Source: Arthrobacter agilis
Lineage (GTDB): Bacteria > Actinomycetota > Actinomycetes > Actinomycetales > Micrococcaceae
Direction of reading: 5' to 3'
DNA length: 64,000 nt
Assembly (NCBI RefSeq): GCF_002157505.1
Contig: NZ_NFSC01000031.1
Span: 868,001-932,000 of the forward strand
Shown here: piece after piece, positions 43,249 to 52,787 of the stretch
Position numbering within the stretch: the stretch's first letter is position 1
How the letters are laid out: each line of letters begins with the position of its first letter
Made by a program: the position numbers and the translations under genes
The notes under the pieces: model-generated
The model's database searches: none
Told to the model about the DNA's origin: nothing
Seen by the model: only the letters and a program-made list of their open reading frames with translations

Positions 43249-44618
43249 CAGCGGTGGCCGCGGAGGGCGCCGTCGTCGAGCCGGCCGCGCAGGATGCCGG
43301 ACACGCTGTCCCTGCCGGTGCTGCCGGTGCTGCCGCCTGCCGTGGCCTGGTCCTCGTCACTCGGGTGTATCTCCCGTGGCGGGCGCACCCTTCGCAGCGT
43401 CCGCGACAGGAGGACCCAGAAGACGGTGACGGCGAGCGCGCAGAACACGCCGGCGCTGGAGGCCATGAGCCAGCCGGTCGTCAGCTGGGAATCGAGGTCA
43501 TCGGCACCGAACAGCAGTCCGATCGTCTTGGGCGAGTAGATGAAGACCAGGAGCGTGAGCACGAAGAGTACGGCCGCCGCCGTGCGGTGTGCGCGCAGTT
43601 CCCCGGGGAGCCCGGCAGCCTGGCCTGCGAGGACCGCCAGGACCACGACGATCCACACCCAGTGGTGCGACCACGAGATCGGTGAGATGAGGAGCATGAG
43701 CAGCGACGTCATGGCGATCGGCAGGAACCGGTCCCCGCGCTGCCGGGCCTCGCGGATGATGTAGGCCGTCACCGCGACGAGCAGCAGTGAGATGAGCAGC
43801 CACGGGACGGTGGAGGGGAAGTCCGGGCCCAGGAAGTGGAGGATGGCACCGCGGACGGAGAGGTTGTCCACATAACCCTCGCCGCCGATCCGGCCGGTGT
43901 CCCGGAGCATGTCCAGCCAGTACGTCACCGATTCGGCCGGCAGCAGGAGGAAGCCGAGCGCGATGGTCCCGAAGAAACCGCCCGCCATGGTGAACAGCTG
44001 CTTCCACTCGCCGCGCACCAGGAAGTACAGGCCGAAGACCAGCGGTGTCAGCTTGATGCCGGCCGCGATGCCCGTGAGCAGTCCGGTGGGCATCCTGCGG
44101 TGCGGCCCCGAGAGGAGGTCGGTGGCGATCATCGCGAACAGCAGGATGTTGACCTGCGAGAAGGCCATGGTCTCGCGCCACGGGCCGAGGAGGCAGACGA
44201 GCCCGGTTCCGGTGATCGCCAGCGGCAGGGCCGTAGGGTGCATCACCACGTCCCGGAGGCTACGGAAACCGCCGAGGTACCGCGTGGCCAGCAGGGACGT
44301 CGCGGCCGCGATGGCGATCGACAGCCACACGAAAAGCACCGCGCCGGTCTCGGCGCTGACGAGCGTGAGCACCGTGAAGGCGAGCGCCGCGAACGGCGGA
44401 TACGTGAAGAGGAGGGAGCCCTCGCCCTCCCCGAAGGAGCGCGTGTACAGCGAGCCGTCGCCGTCGACCACGGACTGTCCGCCCATCCGGTACACCCGGA
44501 AATCGAGGCCGATGACGTCGGCCCAGGCGAACGCCCAGGCCACCAGGGCCCAGGCCACGACCACTGCGGCGACAAGGCCCAGCGCCCGGACGATTGCCGG
44601 GGTGCTGCGCTGGCTCAT
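43248..44618 (-). CDS. Polyprenyl-phosphate mannosyltransferase-like membrane protein (GT87/DUF2029)
   Basis: The roughly 456-residue protein has about ten membrane helices. The GT87/DUF2029 pattern includes an early extracytoplasmic acidic loop with GLDFRVYRMGGQSVVDG, FTYPPFAALAFTVLTL, and LLTGIAAGIKLTPLVFGLYF. Such proteins use polyprenyl-phosphate mannose to build lipoarabinomannan-type glycans outside the membrane. ATG at 44616-44618 follows GGAAGGAAAGC; longer open starts are not conserved. It precedes the KdpD/KdpE pair on the same strand, with a one-base overlap of stop and start (TGATG). Confidence 0.87.
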   Translation of the reverse strand: MSQRSTPAIVRALGLVAAVVVAWALVAWAFAWADVIGLDFRVYRMGGQSVVDGDGSLYTRSFGEGEGSLLFTYPPFAALAFTVLTLVSAETGAVLFVWLSIAIAAATSLLATRYLGGFRSLRDVVMHPTALPLAITGTGLVCLLGPWRETMAFSQVNILLFAMIATDLLSGPHRRMPTGLLTGIAAGIKLTPLVFGLYFLVRGEWKQLFTMAGGFFGTIALGFLLLPAESVTYWLDMLRDTGRIGGEGYVDNLSVRGAILHFLGPDFPSTVPWLLISLLLVAVTAYIIREARQRGDRFLPIAMTSLLMLLISPISWSHHWVWIVVVLAVLAGQAAGLPGELRAHRTAAAVLFVLTLLVFIYSPKTIGLLFGADDLDSQLTTGWLMASSAGVFCALAVTVFWVLLSRTLRRVRPPREIHPSDEDQATAGGSTGSTGRDSVSGILRGRLDDGALRGHR

Positions 44619-44764
44619 GCTTTCCTTCCGATGGACAGGGTGCGGTCGCCGGTCCCGGTAACCTGGAGAACGGCTCATCCAGTGTAGGCACGGCCCCAGG
44701 GGAGGCACCCGCGTGCGGATATGGTGGAAATCACCCCGACTCCCTGCGAAAGGCCGATCCCCCG

Positions 44765-45970
44765 ATGTCCTCCTCCAGCGGCACGACCCCGCCCGCTCCC
44801 GCCACAGCCATCACCAATGCGCACGTCGTCCCGATCGACGGCGAGCCCTTCGACGGCACGGTTCTCGTCGAGGACGGGCGCATCACGGCACTCGGGGCCT
44901 CCGTTCCCGTGCCCGACGGCGCCACCGTCATCGACGCGGCAGGAAAGTGGCTGCTGCCCGGGTTCGTGGACGCCCATGTGCACCTGGGCACGCACGAGGA
45001 GGGCGAGGGAACAGCCGGCGACGACACCAATGAGATGACCGAACCGAACACGGCCGGCGTCCGGGCGATCGACGCCATCAACCCCTACGACCCCGGGTTC
45101 GACGATGCCCTCGCGGGCGGGGTCACCACCGTGAACGTGAACCCCGGCTCCGGCAACCCGATCGGCGGGCTCGCCGTCGCCATCCACACGCACGGGCGCT
45201 ACCTCGAGGAGATGGTGCTGCGCTCCCCCAGCGGCCTGAAGTCGGCACTGGGCGAGAATCCCAAGCGCGTCTACGGCGGCAAGGGCAAGATGCCGTCGAC
45301 CCGCCTCGGTACCGCGCTCGTCATCCGCGAGGCGTTCATGAAGGCCCAGAACTATCTGGGCAAGGCCGACGAGAATGCGCGCGACCCGCACCTCGAGGCC
45401 CTGGCCATGGTGCTGCGGCGCGAGATCCCCTGGCGCCAGCACGCACACCGCGCCGACGACATCGCGACGGCTCTCCGCATCGCCGACGAGTTCGGGTACG
45501 ACCTCGTCCTCGACCACGGCACGGAGGCACACCTGCTCGGTGACGTCCTCGCGGAACGCGGAATCCCCGTCCTCATCGGTCCCCTCTTCACCACGAAGTC
45601 CAAGGTGGAGCTGCGCGGACGCTCCATCGCCAACCCCGGCAAGCTCGCCAGGGCCGGCGTCGAGATCTCGATCATCACCGACCACCCCGTCATCCCGATC
45701 AACTTCCTGGTGCACCAGGCCACCCTGGCGATCAAGGAGGGCCTCGACCGGGAGACCGCGCTGCGCTCCATCACCATCAACCCCGCGAAGGTCCTCGGCC
45801 TCGCGGACCGCCTCGGCTCGCTGGCCGTCGGGAAGGATGCGGACCTGGTGCTGTGGAGCGGTGATCCGCTCGATGTGATGCAGCGCGCCCTTCAGGTGTG
45901 GATCGGCGGCACCGAGGTCTACTCCTACGACACCGAGACGCGCACCGCCACGGTCGCTCCCCGGGGCTAG
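44765..45970 (+). CDS. Amidohydrolase-family protein
   Basis: The 401-residue protein has the metal-binding start ITNAHVVPIDGEPFDGTVLV, the HxH in GFVDAHVHLGTHEEGEG, and a later HAHRADDIATALRIADEF (two possible metal His), LVLDHGTEAHLLGDVL and the Asp region SIITDHPVIPIN. This is the imidazolonepropionase/dipeptidase-like amidohydrolase group; related proteins hydrolyse cyclic amides or peptides. The specific substrate is unknown. ATG at 44765 follows a purine-poor stretch. A small membrane gene follows 12 bases later. Confidence 0.84.
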   Translation: MSSSSGTTPPAPATAITNAHVVPIDGEPFDGTVLVEDGRITALGASVPVPDGATVIDAAGKWLLPGFVDAHVHLGTHEEGEGTAGDDTNEMTEPNTAGVRAIDAINPYDPGFDDALAGGVTTVNVNPGSGNPIGGLAVAIHTHGRYLEEMVLRSPSGLKSALGENPKRVYGGKGKMPSTRLGTALVIREAFMKAQNYLGKADENARDPHLEALAMVLRREIPWRQHAHRADDIATALRIADEFGYDLVLDHGTEAHLLGDVLAERGIPVLIGPLFTTKSKVELRGRSIANPGKLARAGVEISIITDHPVIPINFLVHQATLAIKEGLDRETALRSITINPAKVLGLADRLGSLAVGKDADLVLWSGDPLDVMQRALQVWIGGTEVYSYDTETRTATVAPRG

Positions 45971-45982
45971 GCAGCCTCCCCG

Positions 45983-46408
45983 GTGAGTCCGCGCAAGGAT
46001 CCCCTGCCGCCACGGCCGTTCCCGCTGCGGGCCGCGATCGTCCTGTGGCTCGTGATCGCGGTGCTGCTGCTCATCGCGGCGGGCACATTCATCACGTCGG
46101 CTACGGTGCAGGACCTCGACCGTGCAGGGTTCATCGGGCTCGGCGCGCTCCTCGGCGCGCTCGCCATCCTGCAGCTGCTCCTCCTGCTCCCGCTACGCCG
46201 GGGCAGGAGGAGCGCGCGAGAGGTGCTGAGCACCATCGGCATCATCGCGGGCGTGCCCGTCGTCGTCCGCGGAACGCCGGGCCTGTCCGTGATCGCCGTC
46301 GGGATGCTGGTTGCGGTGCTGCTTCTGTGGCTGCCGCAGAGCAGCGCCTTTTTCCAGCAGACCCAGCCGAAGGAGAGGAAGCGCTTCCGGCTGCCGGGGT
46401 CTCGCTAG
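45983..46408 (+). CDS. Four-helix membrane protein of unknown function (141 residues)
   Basis: The product has a basic, Pro-rich N-terminus (VSPRKDPLPPRPFPLR), then about four helices (LWLVIAVLLLIAAGTFITSA, LGALLGALAILQLLLLLPL, a third near GVPVVVRGTPGLSVIAVG and LVAVLLLWLPQSSAFF). It starts at GTG 45983, close behind the amidohydrolase, so they are probably co-transcribed. No family was recognised. Confidence 0.7.
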   Translation: MSPRKDPLPPRPFPLRAAIVLWLVIAVLLLIAAGTFITSATVQDLDRAGFIGLGALLGALAILQLLLLLPLRRGRRSAREVLSTIGIIAGVPVVVRGTPGLSVIAVGMLVAVLLLWLPQSSAFFQQTQPKERKRFRLPGSR

Positions 46409-46516
46409 CTCTCCGCCGTTTCGGCACCCGGCGCGGCGGCACAGACCCGGGGCGGCGCACCCCCGGGTCTGGGCACCCGGCGCGGCGGCGACCCCGCACA
46501 CAGCTCCGGACACGCG

Positions 46517-46544
46517 AAGGACCCCTCCACCCGGAGGGGCCCTT
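46517..46544. terminator. Hairpin between convergent membrane and metB genes
   Basis: AAGGACCCCTCC (46517-46528) pairs with GGAGGGGCCCTT (46533-46544) with one mismatch and a 4-base loop. It lies between the plus-strand membrane gene and the minus-strand metB, so it could serve both. Confidence 0.7.
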
Positions 46545-46570
46545 CGATGGGAAACTCAGCGCAGCAAGGA

Positions 46571-47734
46571 CTAGCGCAGGGAGGAGATGGCCTGCTCGAG
46601 GTCACCGATCAGGTCCTCGATGTCCTCGATGCCGACGGACAGCCGGATCAGGTTCTCTGGAACCGCGAGCTCTGTGCCCTTCACCGAGGCGTGCGTCATG
46701 TCGGACGGGTAGTTCATCAGCGACTCGATGCCGCCGAGGGACTCCGCGAGGATGAAGACGCGGGTCGACTCCGCCACCTTCTTCGCGGCCTCCGCCCCGC
46801 CCTTGAAGGTCACGGAGATCATGCCGCCGAAGTCCTTCATCTGCGCAGCCGCGAGGTCGTGGCCCGGATGCTCGGGCAGCCCGGGGTAGTACACGCGCTC
46901 CACCTCGTCCTGCTCCTGCAGCCAGCGCGCGATCGCCGCGGCGTTCGAGGAGTGGCGGTCCATCCGGACCCCGAGGGTCTTGAGTCCGCGCGTGGTGAGC
47001 CAGGCCTCCATGGGGGCGGACACGGCGCCGACGGCGAACTGGATGAAGCCGATCTTCTCGGCGAGCTCCTCGTCGTTCACGACGACGGCCCCGCCGCTGG
47101 CGTCCGAGTGCCCGCCGATGTACTTGGTGGTCGAGTGCACGACGACGTCCGCACCGAACGTGAGCGGCTGCTGCAGGTACGGCGACGCGAACGTGTTGTC
47201 CACGACGAGCAGGGCGCCGGCATCGTGCGCGAGCTGGGCGGTCGCAGCGATGTCGGTGATCTTCATCATCGGGTTCGAGGGGGTCTCGACCCACACCATC
47301 TTCGTGTTGTTCGCCGCGATGGCCGCCTGGACCGCGGTGGTGTCCGCCATGTCGACGGCCGAGTTGGTGATGCCCCACTGGGACAGGACGCGGTCGATCA
47401 GCCGGTAGGTTCCGCCGTAGGCGTCGTTCCCGAGGACGATGTGGTCCCCGGGGCGGAGCGCGGCCCGGATGAGCGCGTCCTCGGCGGCGAGGCCGGACGA
47501 GAAGCTGAAGGCGCGCTTGCCGCCCTCGAGCGCGGCGATCTGGGTCTGCAGCGAATCGCGCGTCGGGTTGGTGCCGCGCCCGTACTCGTACCCGTTGCGC
47601 AGCTTGCCGATGCCGTCCTGCGCGAAGGTGGTGGTCTGGTACAGGGGCGGGATCACCGCTCCCGTCGTGGGGTCGGGGGTCTGGCCCGCGTGGACGGCTC
47701 GGGTGTTGAAGCCCTGGTCGTTCGAGTGCGTCAC
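46571..47734 (-). CDS. metB: Cystathionine gamma-synthase (or gamma-lyase)
   Basis: The 387-residue PLP enzyme joins O-acetyl- or O-succinylhomoserine with cysteine, or cleaves cystathionine. The cofactor Lys is in VVHSTTKYIGGHSDASGG; other conserved stretches are FNTRAVHAGQTPDPTTGAVI, YEYGRGTNPTRDSLQ and SFSSGLAAEDALI. GAGCATC before the GTG/ATG region supports the start at 47734. The next gene upstream, 27 bases away, is cystathionine beta-synthase, so the pair runs transsulfuration between methionine and cysteine. Which direction dominates cannot be read from sequence. Confidence 0.94.
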   Translation of the reverse strand: MTHSNDQGFNTRAVHAGQTPDPTTGAVIPPLYQTTTFAQDGIGKLRNGYEYGRGTNPTRDSLQTQIAALEGGKRAFSFSSGLAAEDALIRAALRPGDHIVLGNDAYGGTYRLIDRVLSQWGITNSAVDMADTTAVQAAIAANNTKMVWVETPSNPMMKITDIAATAQLAHDAGALLVVDNTFASPYLQQPLTFGADVVVHSTTKYIGGHSDASGGAVVVNDEELAEKIGFIQFAVGAVSAPMEAWLTTRGLKTLGVRMDRHSSNAAAIARWLQEQDEVERVYYPGLPEHPGHDLAAAQMKDFGGMISVTFKGGAEAAKKVAESTRVFILAESLGGIESLMNYPSDMTHASVKGTELAVPENLIRLSVGIEDIEDLIGDLEQAISSLR

Positions 47735-47761
47735 GATGCTCCTGGAATTCGGATCGGGTGG

Positions 47762-49138
47762 TTACTTGCTCACATATGTCAGCAAGTCATGGCGCGTAAG
47801 AATTCCCACGGGCGACCCGACGAACGTCACCATCAGCGTGTCGCTGTCCTGGAGCCGTTCGCGCGCCGTCCCGATGGATTCCAGCGACCCGATCAGCGGC
47901 AGCTTGGCATCCATGTGCTGGGAGATCTTGTCGGTGAGCTTGGCCTCGCCGTGGAAGATCTTCGCCGTCAGCGAGCGCTCGTCGACCGAGCCCAGCACCT
48001 CGCCCATCTTGACGGGCGGCTCCTGGGACAGCACCGGGATGCTGGAGACCCCGTACTCGTCCATGATCGAGATGACGTCACGGACCGTCTCGGAGGGGTG
48101 CGTGTGGACGAGGTCCGGCATGGCGCCGCTCTTGGTGCGCAGCACGTCGCCGACGCTCGCGTCCTCGCCGCTGTCCATGAAACCGTAGGACTTCATCCAG
48201 TCGTCGTTGAAGATCTTGCCGAGGTAGCCCCGGCCGCCGTCGGGCAGGAGGACCACGACGACGTCGTCCGCCGTCAGGTCCTTCGCGACGCGGAGGGCCG
48301 CGACGACGGCCATGCCGCAGGAGCCGCCGACCAGCAGGCCCTCCTCGCGGGCGAGGCGCCGCGTCATCTCGAAGCTCTCGGCATCGGTGACGGCCAGGAT
48401 CTCGTCCGGGATGGACGGATCGTAGGAGTCCGGCCACATGTCCTCGCCGACGCCCTCCACGAAGTAGGGGCGCCCGGTACCGCCCGAGTAGATGGAGCCC
48501 TCGGGGTCGGCGCCGATGATGCGCACGGGGCCACCCTCCCGGTCCGCGGAGATCTCCTTGAGGTAGCGCCCGGTGCCGGTGATGGTGCCGCCCGTGCCGA
48601 CGCCCGTGACGAAGTGCGTGAGCTTGCCGTCGGTGTCGTTCCAGATCTCGGGGCCGGTGGTCTCGTAGTGGCTCAGGGGCCCGTTCTGGTTCGAGAACTG
48701 GTCCGGCTTGTAGGCGCCGGGGATCTCGCGGACCAGGCGGTCGGAGACGCCGTAGTAGGACTGCGGACTGTCGGGGGCGACGGCGGTCGGCGTGACGACG
48801 ACCTCCGCGCCGTAGGCCTTGAGGACGTTGCGCTTGTCCTCGCCCACCTTGTCGGGCACCACGAAGACGCACTTGTAGCCGCGCTGCTGGGCGACGAGGG
48901 CGAGCCCGACGCCGGTGTTGCCGGAGGTCGGTTCGACGATGGTGCCGCCGGGCTTGATCTTGCCCTCGGCCTCCGCGGCGTCGATGATCTTCGCCGCGAT
49001 GCGGTCCTTCACCGACCCGCCGGGGTTGAGGTATTCGACCTTCGCGAGGACGGTGGCTGCGATGCCGTCGGTGACGGAGTTGAGCTTGACGAGCGGGGTG
49101 TTGCCGATCAGGTCAACAATGGAATTGGCGTACTTCAT
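47762..49138 (-). CDS. cbs: Cystathionine beta-synthase
   Basis: The 458-residue protein begins MKYANSIVDLIGNTPLVKLN. The PLP Lys is in GGSVKDRIAAKIIDAA, the substrate loop is SGNTGVGLALVAQQRGYKCV and the Gly-rich cofactor loop is GVGTGGTITGTGRYL. Two CBS domains (about residues 335-455) form the C-terminus. It condenses homocysteine with serine to cystathionine. ATG at 49136-49138 is chosen over a longer open frame without conservation; a TAGCTT box ends seven bases before it. It is followed by metB. Confidence 0.95.
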   Translation of the reverse strand: MKYANSIVDLIGNTPLVKLNSVTDGIAATVLAKVEYLNPGGSVKDRIAAKIIDAAEAEGKIKPGGTIVEPTSGNTGVGLALVAQQRGYKCVFVVPDKVGEDKRNVLKAYGAEVVVTPTAVAPDSPQSYYGVSDRLVREIPGAYKPDQFSNQNGPLSHYETTGPEIWNDTDGKLTHFVTGVGTGGTITGTGRYLKEISADREGGPVRIIGADPEGSIYSGGTGRPYFVEGVGEDMWPDSYDPSIPDEILAVTDAESFEMTRRLAREEGLLVGGSCGMAVVAALRVAKDLTADDVVVVLLPDGGRGYLGKIFNDDWMKSYGFMDSGEDASVGDVLRTKSGAMPDLVHTHPSETVRDVISIMDEYGVSSIPVLSQEPPVKMGEVLGSVDERSLTAKIFHGEAKLTDKISQHMDAKLPLIGSLESIGTARERLQDSDTLMVTFVGSPVGILTRHDLLTYVSK

Positions 49139-49307
49139 GCCTACAAAGCTACCGGCTGGGGCGCCGACCTCCACGCCGCCGTTACGCCGGAGGACGTCCT
49201 CGCGCGGAGGATGGCCGCTGTGCAGTGCCACCGCCGTCGTCGTGCTCTCCTGGGGCCGATGAGCCTAGGCTGGAACGGTAAGCCGCCTGCCGATGAGGAG
49301 AACCACC

Positions 49308-50390
49308 ATGACGAACACCTACCGGATCGCGGTCATAGCCGGCGACGGCATCGGCAAGGAGGTCATGCCGGAGGGCCTGAGGGCACTCCGGGCGGCCGCG
49401 GACGTGTACGGCTTCGAGGTGGACGCGGTCGAGTTCGACTACGCCAGCGCCGACTACTACCTGGAGCACGGCCAGATGCTGCCCGATGGCTGGTTCGAGG
49501 AACTGCGCCGCTTCGACGCGATCTTCTTCGGGGCGGTGGGCTGGCCCGACGTCGTGCCCGACCACGTGTCCCTGTGGGGCAGCCTGCTGCAGTTCCGGCG
49601 CCACTTCGACCAGTACGTCAACCTGCGCCCGGTGAGGCTGCTGCCCGGGATCACCAGCCCCCTCGCCGGCAGGAAGCCGGGCGACGTGGATTTCTACGTG
49701 GTCCGCGAGAACACCGAGGGCGAGTACTCGAGCGTCGGGGGCAGGATGTTCGAGGGCACCGACCGCGAGACGGTCATCCAGGACACCGTCATGACCCGCA
49801 CGGGCGTGGATCGCATCCTGAAGTACGCCTTCGAGCTCGCACAGAAGCGTGGGAAGAAGCACCTCACGTCCGCGACGAAGAGCAACGGCATCTCGATCAC
49901 CATGCCGTACTGGGACGAGCGCGTGGAGGCGATGGCGGGCAGGTACGAGGACGTGCGCGTGGACAAGTTCCACATCGACATCCTCTGTGCGAACTTCGTG
50001 CTCCACCCCGACTGGTTCGACGTCGTCGTGGCGAGCAACCTCTTCGGGGACATCCTCTCCGACCTGGGGCCGGCCTGCACCGGCACCATCGGCGTAGCGC
50101 CCAGCGGGAACATCAATCCGGACCGCACCTTCCCCAGCCTCTTCGAACCGGTCCACGGCTCCGCGCCGGACATCGCGGGCAAGGGCATCGCGAACCCGGT
50201 GGGTCAGATCTGGAGTGCGTCGATGATGCTGGACCACCTCGGCGAGACGGAGGCGGCCGCCGGGATCCTGGGCGCCATCGAGTCGGTGCTGGCCGCCGGC
50301 GGCGATGCGCTGACGCGGGACCTCGGCGGCACAGGGACGACGGCGTCGCTCGGCGGAACCATCGCGTCGGTCATCGCAGGGACGCGCTAA
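49308..50390 (+). CDS. dmlA: D-malate/tartrate dehydrogenase (decarboxylating)
   Basis: The 360-residue protein belongs to the isocitrate/isopropylmalate dehydrogenase family. It has IAVIAGDGIGKEVMPEGLRA, a basic substrate region YVNLRPVRLLPGITSPLAGR, VDKFHIDILCANFVLHPDWF, SNLFGDILSDLGPACTGTIG and VHGSAPDIAGKGIANPVG. These resemble D-malate dehydrogenase DmlA and tartrate dehydrogenase TtuC rather than leuB or icd. GATGAGGAG before ATG 49308 is the ribosome site; ATG 49293 lies inside it. A TAGGCT promoter box near 49264-49269 precedes it. Its stop overlaps the convergent CapA gene. Confidence 0.88.
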   Translation: MTNTYRIAVIAGDGIGKEVMPEGLRALRAAADVYGFEVDAVEFDYASADYYLEHGQMLPDGWFEELRRFDAIFFGAVGWPDVVPDHVSLWGSLLQFRRHFDQYVNLRPVRLLPGITSPLAGRKPGDVDFYVVRENTEGEYSSVGGRMFEGTDRETVIQDTVMTRTGVDRILKYAFELAQKRGKKHLTSATKSNGISITMPYWDERVEAMAGRYEDVRVDKFHIDILCANFVLHPDWFDVVVASNLFGDILSDLGPACTGTIGVAPSGNINPDRTFPSLFEPVHGSAPDIAGKGIANPVGQIWSASMMLDHLGETEAAAGILGAIESVLAAGGDALTRDLGGTGTTASLGGTIASVIAGTR

Positions 50391-51646
50391 CGTCCCGGGC
50401 CCTCCGTAAACAGCTCCCACTGCCGGGCTCCCGCCCCGGCTGCGCCGAGGGACTCGACCACGCTCCGGGTGCGCTCCCGGACGGCTGCCTCCTGCTCGGG
50501 CGACGAGCAGGCGCCGGCCGGCTGGTCGGGCGCCAGCGAGCACCAGCGATAGGGCCCGGCGACGATCAGCGACGGCAGCCAGTCGAGCCCGGAGACCGAC
50601 CAGGTGCCCGCGTCGTCCCGGCTGAGGCGGGCCCGGACCATCAGTCCCTCGTTGTTGACCTCGTAGGTGGGCGACAGCTCGGTCACCCCGTTTCCCAGGC
50701 CGTAGACGATCCACGTGCCGTTGTACTTCTCGATGGGCAGGACCGAGTGGGTGTGGTGTCCGTAGATGAAGTCCACCTCACCGCTGTCGGCGAGCGCGTG
50801 CGCGACCTCGGTCTGCTGGGCATTCGGAACGGAGGCGTATTCGTCCCCGGCGTGCAGGGCTGCGACCACGATGTCCGCTCCCTGCTCTCTGGCGGCCCGG
50901 GCCTTGGCGATCATCGTGGGCGCGTCGAGCATGTCCACCCGCCAGGGCTGGTCGGGCACCAGCCCGTTGAGACCGTAGGTCGCTTCGATGACCGCGACCT
51001 TCGCCTCCGGCTGGTCGAGGATCAGGGCCTCCTCCGCGTCGGCGGCGCTTGCATAGGACCCCGTGTGCCCGAGGCCCGCCGCGTCCAGGGCCGCGAGCGT
51101 CCGCTCCACGCCCTCCGGGCCCCAGTCCATCGAATGGTTGCTGGCAGTGGTGCAGGCGTCGTAGCCGACCTCCTTCGCGGCGAGGACGATCTGCGGGGGG
51201 ACGTTGAACTGCGGGTACCCCGAGAAGGGCCCTTCCGGGTCGGCCACCGAGGTCTCAAGGTGGCAGATTCCCAGCGTCCCGGCCGAGAGGTAGGGGCGCT
51301 GGCCCGCGAGCAGCGGCTCGAAATCGAGAGGAGGCTTCCCCGTCACCGCCGCATCCTCCGCGGCCTGCTCCCATAATTGCGGATGCACCAGGAGGTCTCC
51401 CGTGAGGACGATCCCGATGCAGTCCTCACATGCCGCCGATGATGCGGACGACGACGGTGCCGGCGGGGCCGGCGGGGCCGGCGTCACGGCCGAAGCCGCC
51501 GGTTGCGGCGTCGACGTCTCTGCCGCGTCCCCCGATCGGTCCGCTGTGCACCCGCCGCACAGCAGAACAACCCACAGGAGGACGAGGAGACGCCGGGCCG
51601 CGCCCAGCGGGATCCTACCCACCCGAGCCCTCCGCACCTCTGCCAT
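50387..51646 (-). CDS. CapA-family lipoprotein
   Basis: The 419-residue protein has a signal peptide with lipobox LLCGGC, then a Pro/Ser/Ala linker and a CapA-like metallophosphatase-type domain: IGIVLTGDLLVHPQLWEQAA, GICHLETSVADPEG, CTTASNHSMDWGPEGVERTL, IVVAALHAGDEYASVPNAQQ and FIYGHHTHSVLPIEKYNGTW. CapA proteins take part in poly-gamma-glutamate synthesis or attachment, but no capBC genes are near, so a general polymer or envelope role is more likely. It converges with the dehydrogenase, sharing a CTAA overlap. Confidence 0.88.
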   Translation of the reverse strand: MAEVRRARVGRIPLGAARRLLVLLWVVLLCGGCTADRSGDAAETSTPQPAASAVTPAPPAPPAPSSSASSAACEDCIGIVLTGDLLVHPQLWEQAAEDAAVTGKPPLDFEPLLAGQRPYLSAGTLGICHLETSVADPEGPFSGYPQFNVPPQIVLAAKEVGYDACTTASNHSMDWGPEGVERTLAALDAAGLGHTGSYASAADAEEALILDQPEAKVAVIEATYGLNGLVPDQPWRVDMLDAPTMIAKARAAREQGADIVVAALHAGDEYASVPNAQQTEVAHALADSGEVDFIYGHHTHSVLPIEKYNGTWIVYGLGNGVTELSPTYEVNNEGLMVRARLSRDDAGTWSVSGLDWLPSLIVAGPYRWCSLAPDQPAGACSSPEQEAAVRERTRSVVESLGAAGAGARQWELFTEGPGR

Positions 51647-51760
51647 CTGCTGTTCCTTCCAACTCTTCCACCGGACTGCCCGATGCTACCCCCGGAGAAC
51701 CCCGAGGCCTGACACGCCGGCGAGCCGCGGGACCGCAGGGCCTCGTGGGACGATGGACGC

Positions 51761-52735
51761 ATGAGCATCGCCCCCGCCGTCGTTCCCTCCGGCGCGGAAG
51801 CTGCGGAATGGATCCCCGACGGCCCGTACAACCTGGCAGGGACGGTCGGCACGCTGCAGTGCGGCCCGCACGACCCCTCGTTCATCGTCCAGGGCCCTGA
51901 TCGCTGGCTCGCTTTCCGGACGAGTGACGGGCCGGTCACGCTCGCCCTGCGGCAGCGCGGCTCGCTGAACGACAGCCGCGTCCAGGCCACCGCCTGGGGG
52001 CCCGGTGCGGCCAGGGCGCTCGAGTCCCTTCCGCGCCTGCTCGGCGCTGAGGACGACTGGAGCGCCTTCGACAGCCCCCGGTTCCGCGCCGGCCTGCCCG
52101 AGCTCGCCCGCAAGGGCCGGTACCTCGACCCGGGCCTGCGGTTGCCGGCGTCGCGCCGCATGCTCGATACGGTGGTCCGGGCGGTCCTCGAACAGAAGGT
52201 CACGGGCATCGAGGCCAAGCGTGCCTGGCGCTACCTGCTGACGCGGTACGGGGACGTGGCTCCTGGTGCCGGGGAATTCGCCCCCGCGGCGCTCCGCCTA
52301 CCCCCGACCGCGGAACAGTGGCGCCGTGTCCCCTCCTGGGACTGGCATAAGGCCGGAGTGGATTCGAAGCGCTCGGCGACCATCCTCAAGGCGGCCCTCG
52401 TGGCGAGCGGACTGGAGCGCCTCGCTTCACTGCCGGGCGGGGAGGCCGTCCGCTCCGGCCTGCGGTCCGTTCCCGGCATCGGCGTGTGGACGGTGGCGGA
52501 AGTGGTGCAGCGCACGCACGGCTGCCCCGACTCCATCTCGGTGGGCGACTACCACCTCGCGGCCTACGTGGGCGCGGCCCTCACCGGACGGCGGACCGAC
52601 GACGCCGGGATGATCGAACTGCTCGAACCATGGAGGGGGCAGCGCCAGCGCGTCGTCCGGTCGCTCTACTCGAGCGGCTTCCGCAAGCCGACCTTCGGGC
52701 CCCGCCTGTCCCCCGAGGACCACCGGCGGCGCTAG
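51761..52735 (+). CDS. AlkA-type DNA-3-methyladenine glycosylase
   Basis: The 324-residue helix-hairpin-helix protein removes alkylated bases from DNA. The central domain has RMLDTVVRAVLEQKVTGIEA and AKRAWRYLLTRYG. The hairpin and GPD-like loop are seen in GLRSVPGIGVWTVAEVV and SISVGDYHLAAYVGAALTG, with the catalytic Asp of VGDYH. The N-terminal domain lacks an obvious Ada methyltransferase part. ATG at 51761 is the only sensible start. Confidence 0.88.
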   Translation: MSIAPAVVPSGAEAAEWIPDGPYNLAGTVGTLQCGPHDPSFIVQGPDRWLAFRTSDGPVTLALRQRGSLNDSRVQATAWGPGAARALESLPRLLGAEDDWSAFDSPRFRAGLPELARKGRYLDPGLRLPASRRMLDTVVRAVLEQKVTGIEAKRAWRYLLTRYGDVAPGAGEFAPAALRLPPTAEQWRRVPSWDWHKAGVDSKRSATILKAALVASGLERLASLPGGEAVRSGLRSVPGIGVWTVAEVVQRTHGCPDSISVGDYHLAAYVGAALTGRRTDDAGMIELLEPWRGQRQRVVRSLYSSGFRKPTFGPRLSPEDHRRR

Positions 52736-52775
52736 GGGAAGGACGCAGGAATGCGGCGGACGAACGAGCCGCCGC

Positions 52776-52781
52776 TAGGGT
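52776..52781 (+). promoter_or_regulatory. -10 box of a leaderless monooxygenase transcript
   Basis: TAGGGT ends six bases before the ATG at 52788. A possible weak ribosome site GAGGG lies in the same gap. Confidence 0.5.
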
Positions 52782-52787
52782 TGAGGG

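Noticed and set aside
46547..51376. Very long plus-strand open frame opposite metB, cbs and the CapA gene
   Set aside because: Its translation is repetitive Arg/Gly/Ala/Val-rich shadow sequence without domains, while the other strand encodes well-known proteins with intact motifs.
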